This document shows positions 1 through 10,881 of a DNA stretch of 64,000 nt, piece by piece. This DNA comes from Gnetum montanum. Lineage: Eukaryota > Streptophyta > Gnetopsida > Gnetales > Gnetaceae. Position numbers and translations under genes: made by a program. The notes below the pieces were generated by a model, which saw only the letters and a program-made list of their open reading frames with translations, searched no databases and was not told the DNA's origin. The stretch's first letter is position 1, and every line of letters starts with the position of its first letter. The stretch covers positions 412,021 to 476,020 of the forward strand of contig MNCI01036144.1 in the NCBI GenBank assembly GCA_015680685.1. Direction: 5' to 3'.

Positions 1-596
1 AAAATGAGATTGTTAAAGATGAATGAGAAAATATTAATCCTGCTCTTATAGAAAATCCAATTATGAAATAATTATAATAAGTGTATGAGACAATCATGTG
101 TTATCTCCTTGAGGTAAAAATGGTTGATTGACTCAAATTTTGATTGGTTCCAAGGTAGTTCTTTCTTATTGGGATGAGATCTAACATAAAACACAACATT
201 CTTAAGCTCAAAATTTTATACTAAGAAATCACATGGTATTACAAGTGAATGTTATTGATGATTTTCACTTTATAAAAGGTAATTATGTGTGTCCAAGTTG
301 GTTCTAGTGAATTATAGAAGAAATATATTCTTTCCTGCCAATTATTCCTTTGAACAGTTCAATATGGTGAATTCATTATGCATTAAATATAGGTCAATAA
401 ATTTGATTGGTAATTGTTGTTGTAATATGTTTCTTTTTTTGTTTGGATATGATTGAGTCCATGAATCTTCAAAATAGTATTTACTTTGAATTCCTTGAGG
501 ACTCCATAATTTGATGTTACAATGTGATTGTTTCATGTTTCTGTGCTATGGAACAAAACTTGGGTTCTCATCCAAGGATCCTTTTCTAATGATGTC
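1..596. other. unassigned AT-rich flank
   Basis: No recognisable gene or repeat. All frames are broken by stops and the short ORFs have no motif I recognise. This is the sequence into which the solo LTR at 602 inserted. It may be decayed transposon DNA, but nothing specific supports a family. Confidence 0.4.
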
Positions 597-601
597 TTAG
601 T
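597..601. repeat. target site duplication, left copy (TTAGT)
   Basis: TTAGT lies immediately before the TGATGA terminus and is repeated exactly at 1413-1417 after the CTCATCA terminus. Five bases is the size expected for LTR-retrotransposon integration, and the match fixes both LTR ends. Confidence 0.85.
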
Positions 602-1412
602 TGATGAACTACGATATCGCATACGTGATATTGTGTACGCGATAGCACATCCACCACGCGATATCGCATACTGCCTCATCTTCTATAAATAAGAGGTAGT
701 GCCCTTGGTTCCCATACAATTAGATTTAGATCCTTAGCTAGACTCTTATAGTTTTGTCATTCCAGAGTTAGAATTATTTCTGTGTGCCTATAGTAGGAGT
801 CATAGAATGAATAGATCTTTATTCGAGCAATTAGTAATTGAGCACAATTTTGTGTACAACAATAGAGATGAAATTTATGATAAACCTTGCAGCATATAGA
901 TTAAGCTAATTAGTAATTAATTATTGTTTAATGCTTTCCTAGTTAATTAATATCTCTCTCAACCTTCAACCCCCTTAGTCAAATACACTTAGTATGACTA
1001 CTTCGAGCATGCGTGTAGCACTTGGTAACCCAGTAACGATTAGCGTTTGGTAGTCCTAGTAGCGTTGCACTAGTTCAGGATGTGTATGGCAAGTGGGAAT
1101 AGATACTAGTGTTAGGAACATGTAGAAACTAGTTAATGAATAGTTAATGTAAGTTAGCCACTTATTTCTCTCTCTCTCTCTCCTTTATTAGCAGAAGACA
1201 TAAAAAATACAAAAAGCTATAAAAATCATATACCTCAAGCTTACTTAACCATACAACCATGACAATACAAGTAATTTTGGGAAGACAACGATTGATTAAC
1301 CCTGAGTATTCCATTAACGTGCATAAGCACTTGGTCCTTGGAGTTCGACCGGATCATGTGTGAAATGCTTGTATTCGTATGGTTGACTGTAGGGGTACCT
1401 CACAACTCATCA
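602..1412 (+). mobile_element. solo LTR, TGATGA...CTCATCA family (Athila-like)
   Basis: The 811-bp segment starts TGATGA and ends CTCATCA, and is flanked by a perfect 5-bp target duplication TTAGT (597-601 and 1413-1417). No primer site or coding region follows, so this is a solo LTR left by LTR-LTR recombination. It has a short U3 with GATATCGC palindromes, a TATA box at 684-691, a conserved stretch containing AGTAGGAGTCA and GATCTTTATTCGAGCA, then U5. R-U5 aligns with the LTRs at 10,882, 22,985, 49,576 and 58,103. The family is tied to Athila-type gypsy elements through the 10,882 copy. Confidence 0.9.
610..691 (+). promoter_or_regulatory. U3 palindrome cluster and TATA box of solo LTR
   Basis: Upstream of TATAAATA (684-691) the U3 is only about 80 bp and is dominated by copies of the palindrome GCGATATCGC or its decayed forms (around 611, 625, 640 and 658). 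The same motif type fills the U3 of the solo LTR at 49,576 but not of the other family members. This is probably the core LTR promoter; which factor would bind is unknown. Confidence 0.6.
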
Positions 1413-1417
1413 TTAGT

Positions 1418-2249
1418 GGATCAACTCATGATACATAGGAGAAAATTAATAGTGTTTCTAATTATTCTATTTGAAAATCTCATGATTGAGGTAAGTGTCC
1501 CCATGTCCTTGCTCCTTGATGGTCATTTGAATATGAAAATTCTTGAATTTTCCATTATCTCATTTTCTTTATTTAAATTTTCTTCTTTTAGAATTTAATT
1601 TGACTCAAAATATAGTTGTTCCAAATGTGAATGATGATCTACCCCCATATGAAATAGCATATGCATTATTACTAACTTATGAATGCTCAAATATAAAAGG
1701 ACTTATATGCCTAATTTGGTGACTTGTAATTGGTGAATCATGAAAATATGTAAGGGCACTCTTGGACAAGGAGTGATGATGATGGATAAATCTCTATGTT
1801 CACCATATTCCTCCCAAGTTTATATCTTGCATAGTTTAGGACTCAAAGAGATTATCTTCTATTCATGTAATATAGTACTTTTAGTTGGCTATAAATATTG
1901 TGTTGGAAAATGGTTCTTATTTTATTAGAGACCTTGGCAAAAGTTATTTTCAATGCCAAATACTTTGTTCAGTATGACAATGAACTAGAGATGGGATTTT
2001 ATATGTAACCACCTTGAAGAAAGATTAGTAATTGAATTTTCTACCAATATAGTTATATCAAAGAGGATTTAATGAGACTAGTTTAGTACTACCACTCCCT
2101 AGATGGATTGAAAAATCAACATGTGTGTGTGTGTGTGAAATAAAAAAAGAAAGAAAGATGTCCAAAAAACAAAAAAAGATAGTGAAAGAAAATAAAGGAA
2201 AGTGCATGTGTGTGAGTGTGTGGAGGAAAAGAGTATGATGATTATGAAT
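1418..2249. other. unassigned sequence
   Basis: AT-rich, with short ORFs that carry no recognisable domain. A (TG)n tract lies at 2122-2137, followed by A/G-rich sequence. I see no gene. Confidence 0.4.
2122..2137. repeat. (TG)8 microsatellite
   Basis: An uninterrupted TG dinucleotide run sits just upstream of purine-rich sequence and the 33-bp minisatellite. Confidence 0.85.
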
Positions 2250-2570
2250 CTAAGTAGGAAGCACATGTTCTTGATTGTAACTTCAGGAAGGAAGCATAAG
2301 ATTATATTGTAACTCTAAGTAGGAAGTACATGTTCTAGATTATGACTTTAAGTAGGAAGCACATGTTCTTAATTTTGAATTCAAGTAGGATGCAAAAGAT
2401 TCTATCATGACTTCAAGTAGGAAGCTAATGTTCTTTATTGTAACTTTGAGTAGGAAGCACATGTTCTTGGTTTTGACTTCAAGTACAAAGCATAAATATT
2501 TATCATGACTCTAAGTATGGAGCACAATTTTAGGAATCATAATTCTAACTAGAGAGTACAAGTTTGGGGA
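2250..2570. repeat. 33-bp minisatellite, about 9-10 diverged units
   Basis: Units begin near 2251, 2284, 2315, 2350, 2381, 2413, 2446, 2479, 2511 and 2544 (spacing 31-35 bp). The core of each is AAGTAGGAAGCACATGTTCT followed by a T/A-rich half ending in ACTTC or ACTCT. Units differ by substitutions and 1-2 bp indels, so the array is old. It resembles the short tandem arrays found in hypervariable 3' untranslated regions of plant gypsy elements, but no flanking element is recognisable here. Confidence 0.8.
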
Positions 2571-3688
2571 TTGAGGAATAATTGCCTCCAAATTTTTACA
2601 CATTTGTACCATTATAGTAAGAAGATTTGAATTTCAAGCAAGTCTTGCTTTGGATTCAAAGATTGATATTACTTGAAAAACAAGACAAACATTATTCTTT
2701 CTTAACTTGGGTTGCATGAGCATTCTTACATCTTGATTGAAAGTTAGGTTGAGTTTAACATTCATGCTTTGTGGTTGGAGATATTACCTATTGAACCTTT
2801 TTGTCTACAAGTTTTGGATGGACCATAAGTTCTTTAATATTCTTGATATCCACTTTGCTCTTCACAATTAGGAAGTGTACATATAAAGAATTAAAATTTA
2901 AGAACATCGCTTCTTTTAAGTGGGGGATAGTGTAGAAAAGCATGCCTTTTTGATGGTTAAAAGGTTGCCCCCCTTTCAAAATAGGAGCTAGAAGAAGTAT
3001 GAAGATCCTTATAGGTTCCATGCTATCTTAACCATCACTAAAGAACTACATGATTTTGATTCTTTGTGTACTACATCATGGGAATATGTAGGCCTATGGA
3101 GGAGCTTTAGCTTTAATGCTCAAGCCACTATTATTCACTATGAAGTGCGGCTTAGGATTAGATGCATCATAGTAGGAACACATCTTAGTTCTTTTAAGAG
3201 ATGATGTCTATTATATACATACTAGTACTCTCTATTGTTATACATGCATGCTCATCTCATTGGTCTTGTTGCTTATATGATGACCTAAAGTGTATATGTT
3301 ACACTCCTATCCTTTGGACCAATGTGCATTATACACTTATATATGCTCATAGGTGCTATGATTGTTGAGGCATAGTCAATCTTAATTTTTCTCTAGAATA
3401 CTCTCCTACTTTGGAACATAAGGATGGTGCTATGTGGTGCTTCTCTATAGCAATGTCATTATAGTAGAATTTAAAAGGAATATAAAGTTCTTTGGATAAG
3501 TGTGGATTGCTAAATTTTTTAGGTTTTAGTAGGAATCATCTACTTGCAGTGCATGGGAAGAAGAAATCTACGCTTTATTTTGATTACAACTAACTTGGCG
3601 TAACTTGGTACCCTATGGGCTCTATTGAGATTTTTCATGTATATGGAATATTTTTTTTATGGAGGGAAGGGGGTGTTGAAACCTCAAA
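2571..3688. other. unassigned sequence
   Basis: AT-rich, with no coding or repeat structure that I can support. Confidence 0.4.
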
Positions 3689-3689
3689 A

Positions 3690-3832
3690 TAATTATAATA
3701 TAAGTACACTCCAAGGTGTCTAATTCAATTGGAACTTTAGAACTTAGCATTGCTCACCAAAATCAAACCCATGACTTGGAGCTCTCAAATCAAGAGTTCT
3801 ACCACTAAGTTAACATCTCTTTGTTTTTAGTT
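3690..3832 (-). mobile_element. tRNA-derived SINE copy
   Basis: Read on the minus strand it starts AGAGATGTTAACTTAGTGG, an RNA polymerase III A-box-like motif. About 45 bases later comes a B-box-like GGGTTTGATTT, then a shared tail with AGCAATGCTAAGTT. The same order is found at 4591, 4751 and 8753 on the plus strand. This arrangement is typical of plant tRNA-related SINEs. I cannot name the family and did not resolve target duplications. Confidence 0.6.
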
Positions 3833-4590
3833 CATCTTAACAACAACCCATCCCCCTCCTGCATCTCTCTCCCCCATCCCCCAACCCTTTTAGAGCTAAA
3901 ACAAATTCAATTAAACCAATATGAATGGTACTCCATGTATTATTGACTAAAACTTAAAGCCCTAGAAACATTGGAATTCAATCTTTTACTAGTATTAACC
4001 CATGTGACATGATGCTACTCTATGTTATCCATATATGTCTATCATTGTTTAACAGATTAATTTAGAAAACCTTCTCATAAGTTTAATTATTGTAATGTTG
4101 GTTTTATTGATTATTTTTTTATTTATCAATAAGTTATATGTAAATTAAAGTGATAGTATATTAGGTACAAATCATTGTAGAATAATAAGGTTTTTCATAG
4201 ATTTAATGTTATGTAAATCATTTATTTTTTAGTAAGTTAATTTATAGATTACATACGTTGTAGATTGTAAATTATTGATTTCATTTTGTATGATAGTTTG
4301 ACTATGTAGGTCATATATTGTAGATTTTTAGTTTTTTAAATTTGATTATTGGTTTTGGTGGTTTTCTTGTTTTTCAAATTTTTGTTAATGTAGGTTTTTT
4401 AGATTGTAAATAATAGTATATTATACATCATAGGAGGTTGATTATTCACAAGAAGAAGACCTTAAACCTTTGAATCTTGATCAAATACTTTAATTTTAAG
4501 ATCCCTATTAAATTTATTTAAGAAAATTCACTTTGAGAATGAAAATTTAGTCTAATATAAATGAATCTAAGATACCACTATATTTGAAAA

Positions 4591-4735
4591 ATGAGATGTT
4601 AGCCTAGTGGTGAGACTCTTGATTTAAAAGCTTCAAGTTATGGGTTAGATTTTGGTGGGCAATGCTAAGTTATAAAGTTCTAATTTGACTATATGTCTTG
4701 AAGGTAATAATTATTTAAAAAAATTATTTCAAGTA
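4591..4735 (+). mobile_element. tRNA-derived SINE copy
   Basis: It starts ATGAGATGTTAGCCTAGTGG, whose TAGCCTAGTGG closely fits the A box (TRGCNNAGTGG). The B-box equivalent GGGTTAGATTT follows about 40 bases later, then a tail shared with the other copies (AAGTTATAAAGTTCTAAT and ACTATATGTCTTGAAGGTA), ending A-rich. A second copy begins only about 15 bases downstream. Confidence 0.65.
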
Positions 4736-4750
4736 TTAATAACTTCCTAG

Positions 4751-4895
4751 AATGAGATTTTAACCTAGTGGTAAGACTCTTGATATAGAATCTCCAAGTT
4801 ATAGGTTCAATTCAAATAAGTAACATTTAGTTATAAAGTTCTATTTATGGTGGCTATATATACAGGGGGTACATATAGTCATCTACTTTTGATTT
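4751..4895 (+). mobile_element. tRNA-derived SINE copy, tandem to the previous one
   Basis: AATGAGATTTTAACCTAGTGG provides the A box and AGGTTCAATTC the B box. The TTAGTTATAAAGTTCTA tail matches the 4591 copy. The 3' end reads into a TACATATAGTCATCTA segment that also occurs near 8722, which suggests a longer family tail. Confidence 0.6.
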
Positions 4896-5329
4896 AACAA
4901 TACTATTATTTATAAACATGAATATCTTAAATGCACTTTTTCCAACCCTACATTAACATCAATAATCTTGGTATACCACACTCTCTATTATCTAAGTAAC
5001 TGCTCTTTATGAATGCATTGAATGGTGTCTTGATGTAATAATAATCATGCAGCTTATGGTTTTTAAGTGATAGGTTCAATTTTGAAAAGTATACTAATCT
5101 AAAAAATTACTATATTTTACTTAAGTTCTACAAAAGTTTCATATTTTCTATATGTACAAAGAATATAGATAGACATCTAGCTTTAGTTTACATTTTTCTC
5201 TCTTTGACTTTTCTCTAGCAAATTTAATCTCTCTAGAATAAATCATCTTTAATTTCTTCAATTGATGCTAAAATTTATAATTCTATTAATGTAAAAAATT
5301 ATAAGAATGCAAATATTTGAGATGTAGAA

Positions 5330-6200
5330 TAAATCATCTCTAATTTCTTCAATTGATGTCAAAATTTCGACTTCTTCTATTAATGCAAAAAATATAAGAA
5401 TGTAAATATTTGAGATGTCTTATTCTATTGATATTGATGTCATTAAGACACCTAATTTTTTCCCTTGATTATGTATACAAGTCATTAGTAGCTAATCTTA
5501 CATCGTGATATGTGTTCATATAAATTTTTGGTTGCTTGCCTTGTAATTGAAGTTTCACTTTGCAATTAAATGATGTAATGCAAAACATGACATCTAAGTA
5601 ATCCATGCTAAGTATTATTCTTTCTTCTTGTTTTCCTTTTTGGCTAAGAAATTCTTCTAAGATGTAGTGTTTTCTACATATAGGATCTTTTATACATAAG
5701 CATGCAATGTTGATCATTTGTAAGTGGACTCTAGATTTGATGTTCAATTTAAAGAATATTCTAAAGTTCAATGTTTTATCAAGCTATTTAATCTTTTGTT
5801 GATTTTTTACAAAGCTAAGAAAGGAATTGTTATTCTTCTTGGTCCTATCAAGCATATGAAATCTATTTTTACATTTAATTTTCATAGATATTTTTTTATT
5901 GAAATTAATCTTCTTAATTATAAGAAGGAATTAGTAATGAAAGTAGGTCAAAAGCCTTACATTGATCTAATTACATATTATAATCTTCTTTATTCTTATA
6001 ATTTTTATCATCATGAAATACATTTGTTTAATGCTTTCTAAAGAGATGTCCTTTTTCTCTTAATAAAAGAGATGTTTAGAAAAGGAAAAAACATGTTGAA
6101 ACTAATAATGAAAAAAAAAAATATAAAGATAAACAAATAAAAAAAAAGTTAATGTTAATGACAAAAATAATCATATAGAAATAAAGAAATCAAAGAAGAT
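5330..6200 (+). pseudogene. LINE (L1-type) ORF1 relic, copy 1
   Basis: A decayed coding region runs through 5724-6041 and beyond. The translation aligns with the copy at 9470-10,345 in the same order: an N-terminal stretch like the DUF4283 domain of plant LINE ORF1, a VEID-like segment (here IEINLLNYKKELVMKVG), and a zinc-knuckle remnant (NFYHHEIHLFNAF) whose cysteines are largely lost. A lysine/asparagine-rich tail follows. ORF1 of plant L1 elements encodes an RNA-binding protein of the retrotransposition particle. No ORF2 follows. Stops and shifts make it non-functional. Confidence 0.55.
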
Positions 6201-8209
6201 GAAGCTTCTATGCATACTTTTAGTACATGTAGTATTGATTAGTTTGAACAAAGAGCACATAAAATTTTTTTCCTTATATAAAAAGATTACTATCTACCTA
6301 AAGATTAAAACCTTTATTAACAAAAGAGCTATGTAAAATGCCAAAAATTCAAAATGTGTGGAAAATTACAATAGATAATATATTCCTAAAATAATTAAAA
6401 AATCTAGGGGAGGATGGCATTGGAATCCAAAATAACTAAAATGTTAATACTAGCTCCATGTTGGTCACCTGGAAAGCTTTCTTCTAAATTTACATGGAAC
6501 AGATATAGAAAGGGTTATTATACTTTTAGAGTAGAGTAAATTCAATTAGAACCTCAATCAAACATGGCTAGAGGATAGGGCCCAAGCTACAGAACACATC
6601 GTTAGTTCTACTAGAATATTTTATTTACATAAATATTAACTTACAATTAGCCATAAAATGCTTAAATTAATTATGGCTATAAGGTTTACTTGTAGTAGTG
6701 ATATTCCCATGAGATTTCTAACATCAGATAATAAAATAACTACAAGATTGATTCTAGCTAGAACTAGCCCTCATGCAATGCAAGACCAACTATTGAGTTG
6801 TGAATCCTCATTCATATCTAGAATAACTATTGGATTACATTATGACTAGTATTAACCCTATAGCTACCCTAAGGTCCTAGCTCCTTACACCAGCTTAAAA
6901 AAGTTTGATATTAACTAAATGTGCAGCCCTTAAGCGATGTAACCAGGTTCTCCACAATGCCTATTTGTTAACTAACAAGTCTTATATTAGTTGCCTTTCA
7001 AATTATGTTAGTTATGGATCTCTAAATTGACTATTTAAGCATTTTGACATGTCAAACATAACCATACATGTTAGAAGTATCTTCCAATCATTGTTGTCTA
7101 AATGTGTCACTTCTACCTAACATCAAGATGAATGTACTACTCCAAAAAATGTGCTGTGACTTTCGTTGCAATCCCTAGCTAAGTCACAATGTATGTCATG
7201 ATATGCAAAATGCTGCTACCATTGCCCCTACTGCTAAAAAATGGTGACACAATAGAGAGATCGAGTTGACATGCAAAGTAGAAAGTCATAAACATGAAAA
7301 ATTATAGATTGATTATAAAAACTAGGGTTAGATCAACAAGATATTTAATACAATTAGATCACCAATAAAAATCATCATAAAAAGAAAGTAGGTACAAAAA
7401 AGGTAAGTTGCTTATCAAAACTCATGAAATCAGGAACATTTCCTCTACCTTCAAAGATTAGCTATAAGAAAAGATTTTCCAAGAAAGAAAACATTTAGTT
7501 CTAAATATTTCCAAAATATTCACTAAGCACAACCTCGAGAAAGAGAATGGAAGAAAGAGTAAAGTATAATTAATGCCAAGAGAGCTAACATTATCAAGTA
7601 TTTATAGCCATAATAGTTAAGGATTGGGAAATTCCAAGAATAAAGAATTATTAATTTATTTTCAAAAATAGGTAACATGAATCTATAAAGGATCCAATGG
7701 TCAACTAATGGGTTATAGTCATTAAGAGAGTACTATAATAAGTCACATGTCCAAGAATAGGTTTCAAGATAAGATAGAAGAATCACAAGAATAAATCCTA
7801 AATGTCTATTAACATGTCTTAAAATTATATTCTTACTTTATTTGCAAAATAATATAATAAAATAAAATGTGAAAAATATAATTTACACATAAATAAAGTG
7901 CTAATAATGGACCACTCTCATCCTTCTAGCCTATCCAACTTTAGGAACAATAAGACTTAGTAAAGATAATTATAAAAAAAAAACTAAAATAAGAATAAAA
8001 TAATATAAAAAAACCCAAGTACCACATGTAAGTAAAGAGTTAAGATTCCAAACGTTAAGATGCATAATAATTAAAAGATCTCAAGCTCAAATCTCAATAG
8101 CATAAAAGAAAGGATATTAGCATATTATTACAACATACAATATTAACATTAGGTAATAAAATATAATATTACTCTTAAAGTACAAGCGTAATAATATATA
8201 ATAAAATAA
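6201..8209. other. unassigned AT-rich stretch
   Basis: About 2 kb with no ORF of note. The 63-codon frame at 6658-6849 has no recognisable domain. It may be decayed LINE 3' sequence or other transposon DNA, but I see no diagnostic motif. Confidence 0.4.
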
Positions 8210-8210
8210 A

Positions 8211-8292
8211 GGTTCTAACCTATAAACCAATAACTTTGATCTTCCAAATTAAGAGTCTTACCACTAGGTTATCACTTCATTGTTATTTCTAA
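8211..8292 (-). mobile_element. partial tRNA-derived SINE
   Basis: The minus strand reads ATGAAGTGATAACCTAGTGG (A box) followed by a CTCTTAATTTGGAAGATC segment and a decayed B box, matching the head of the other SINE copies. The tail is absent, so this is a 3'-truncated copy. Confidence 0.5.
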
Positions 8293-8364
8293 CCATGTTG
8301 TTTTTAATGCTTTCTACTTAGCAATTAAGTATATAATGTACGATCAATTTTTTTTCTTATTATT

Positions 8365-8633
8365 GATATTTTTTTGGGTTCGATACCTCCCTCACCTTAA
8401 CACTCCCTCTTTCAATATCTAGCTTTGATTTCAACAACACCACCTCTACCCCTATCATGTGCACAATGTAATAATGTAGTCTTGGCTGAGTGGTAACATT
8501 GTGCACATGATAGGGGTAGAGGTGGTGTTGTTGAAATCAAAGCTAGATATTTTTTTGGGTTCAATACCTCCCTCACCTTAACACTCCCTCTTTCAATATC
8601 TAGCTTTGATTTCAACAACACCACCTCTACCCC
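8365..8633. repeat. fold-back with flanking direct repeat (A-B/B'-A-B)
   Basis: An 88-bp segment (8365-8452) recurs as 8546-8633 with one mismatch (CG at 8381-8382 against CA). Between them, 8496-8551 is a perfect reverse complement of 8414-8469, giving a 56-bp stem with a 26-base loop. The loop and adjoining bases carry TTGGCTGAGTGGTAA, which includes an exact A-box match (TGGCTGAGTGG); the direct repeat carries GGTTCGATACC, an exact B-box match. So tRNA-SINE-like promoter parts are built into the structure. The minus-strand 70-codon ORF here is a by-product of the repeat. Confidence 0.85.
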
Positions 8634-8752
8634 AAGTGTTTGATTCTAGTGAATAACATTGACTTGCAAAGGTTTACTTAAGGTCTACAAAAGTTCTATA
8701 TTTGCTATATATTATAGAGGAACATATAGTCATCTAGTTCCAATTAAATAAT

Positions 8753-8890
8753 AAGGCATTAACCTAGTGATAAAGATAGTTGATTTGAAAACTTTAAGTT
8801 ATTAGTTTGATTCTAGTACGTAATATTGAGTTGTAAAATTCTAATTGGACTATATGTATTAGAGGTAAATATTGTTAAAAAATTTATTTT
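8753..8890 (+). mobile_element. tRNA-derived SINE copy
   Basis: It carries the A-box remnant TTAACCTAGTGATAAAGA, the B-box-like AGTTTGATTCTAGTA, and the family tail AATTCTAATTGGACTATATG ending in an A-rich run. It is the closest plus-strand relative of the 4591 copy. Confidence 0.6.
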
Positions 8891-8984
8891 AAGGTCTAAC
8901 ACCACTCCACAAATATTTGCAACTTCCGCCCCACCAAAAAAAAAAAAAAATCTAGTTCAAACTCTATTATCCCTCTTCTAACGT

Positions 8985-9235
8985 TGGAAGTAAACATTAA
9001 AAATAAATAAAAATAATTCACAGATATTTCTTGATAGGTGAATTAGTCATCTAGTTGTTTCGACACTTCCTCTGCTAATGTATTCCCCCTTGATAAAGAA
9101 AATTAATATTGGAAACAAATAAAAGAAATTCGTAGGCTTTTTTGCTAGATGAATTAGTCATGTAGTTCTAATTCTAACATCCCTATCCTTGATAAAACAA
9201 ATAAATATCAGAATATAAGCTTTTCTTGTTGCATA
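8985..9235. repeat. ~111-bp imperfect tandem repeat, about 2.3 units
   Basis: GAATTAGTCAT at 9040 recurs at 9151, embedded in similar AAATAAAA-rich and TTGATAAA-containing contexts. A partial third unit starts near 9200. Divergence is high. It lies directly upstream of the second LINE ORF1 relic. Confidence 0.5.
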
Positions 9236-9469
9236 AATTCAAAAGGAAGAAATATATACAATATAATATTGTACTTTTTGAAGTAGATATGATTCCCTTA
9301 GAAGTTGATGTTTTTTATAAGTTTATAACTTACAATCATAATTTCTTTGAATTTTAGTCTAAATCTTACTTGAGAAGTAGATTTGATGTTTCTCAAAGGA
9401 AACTAATTTTTATCCAGTAGATTTGAATTCTCTAGAATTTCCCTATGGTAGATTCTATATTACTCTCAT

Positions 9470-10345
9470 TTTCTTTAACGAATATTGAAATTTCTACTAT
9501 TATCAATTTAGAAAATTTTTGTTGATTTTGAAAATATAGATTTAAAAGCTTGTAAGAAAAAAATCGTGATGCTTTCTTCTAGTAATGTTGTTGTAACTAA
9601 GACACCTGATTTTTTTCTTTCTAATGATGTATATGAGTCATTGGTTGTTGTTCTTTCATCAAAATATTTGTTCTTTCAAATTTTGGGTAACTTGCCTTAT
9701 AATTAATGTTTTATTTCATATTTAAATGATGTGATGAAAAAACATGACATCCAAGTAGTATATGCTAGGTATTATTCTTAGTTTTTTCTTCTTGTTGAGT
9801 TAGACAATGCATCAATGGTGTACCATGACCTAAATATAGGGTCTTTGATACATAAGCATGTAGTGTTGATCATTTATAAGTGGGCTCTAGATTTTGATGT
9901 GTAATATGAAGAATATGATAATGTTTCATGTTTTGTCAAGTTCTATAATTTTTCATTGATTTTTTAGAAAGATAAGTAGGAAATTATTAGTCTTCACAAT
10001 CGCATTAAGCATATGTAGTCTATTTCTACAACTTTTGGTTTTTGTAAATGTTTTATGTTGAAATCCACCTCAATTATAAAATGGAATTGGTATTAAAAAT
10101 AAGAGGAAAGAATTATATTCAGCCACGTACATCTTATAATATTCCTAATGCTTGCAACTTTTTCCATCGTGAAGGACATTTGTTTAATGATTGTCATTTT
10201 CTACTTAAGAAAAAAGATTTTGAAGAAAAAATAAATATGTTGAAGTTGAAGATAAGAAAAAATCAAGCTAATATCAATGATAAGAATGACAATAAAGAAT
10301 CTAGAGAAGTCAAAAGCTCATGTGTATAATTTTACTGGTACTTGA
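9470..10345 (+). pseudogene. LINE (L1-type) ORF1 relic, copy 2
   Basis: This is the better-preserved of the two relics. A DUF4283-like part includes a tryptophan-containing YKWALDFDV segment. It is followed by VEIHLNYKMELVLKI and a CCHC-type zinc knuckle CNFFHREGHLFNDC whose second Cys has become Phe, then a Lys/Asn-rich tail ending at the stop near 10,327. This order (DUF4283, then zinc knuckle) is that of plant L1 ORF1 nucleic-acid-binding proteins. Several in-frame stops upstream of 10,048 make it a pseudogene. It and copy 1 are about 4.2 kb apart and both sit downstream of SINE copies, so an old segmental duplication is possible. Confidence 0.65.
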
Positions 10346-10881
10346 GAAAGTATTAGGTAGCTTGGACAAATAATTTGTAAAACAAATTTTTCCTTGTCTA
10401 ACATTAATACTATTAACTTAAAGGTTAAAACTAGTGTCAACAAGAAAGTTAGAGTCAATGGTGAGGATTCTTGATATAAAATCAATAACAAGTGATGATG
10501 TAAAGATCTTTCACCAGTGCTACCACTTTCGTACTTTGATACAAATATTGATATTAAATCACAACCCTTTCTCTTGAATCCTTTTATTATTTTAAGGTTA
10601 ATTATGGAGGTTGAAAAGTGATGTAAATTTTTTTAGGATTAGGACCTTCCTTCCTTGTAATAGTTAAATTTTTTCATTTATTTATTCAAAGTATCAATGG
10701 TAAGGCTATATACTTCAGTAGATAGTTCTAAAATTGGAAATCTTTTATTTTCCATATATTTTTTTCAATGATGTCTACTCAATGATAGGCTTGTGATGTA
10801 CTCTAAATTTTCTTTTCTCATTATCAATATATTTTTTTGGGTGGATACCCCATTGAGTCTCCAATAATTTCTTTGAATTAT
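10346..10881. other. unassigned sequence before Athila element
   Basis: AT-rich with no recognisable gene. The last five bases, ATTAT (10,877-10,881), would be the left target duplication of the element at 10,882. The right partner cannot be checked because the 3' LTR end is lost. Confidence 0.4.

Noticed and set aside
8470-8570. Functional tRNA gene
   Set aside because: A and B boxes are about 75 bp apart and no cloverleaf can be drawn; better explained as SINE-derived sequence.
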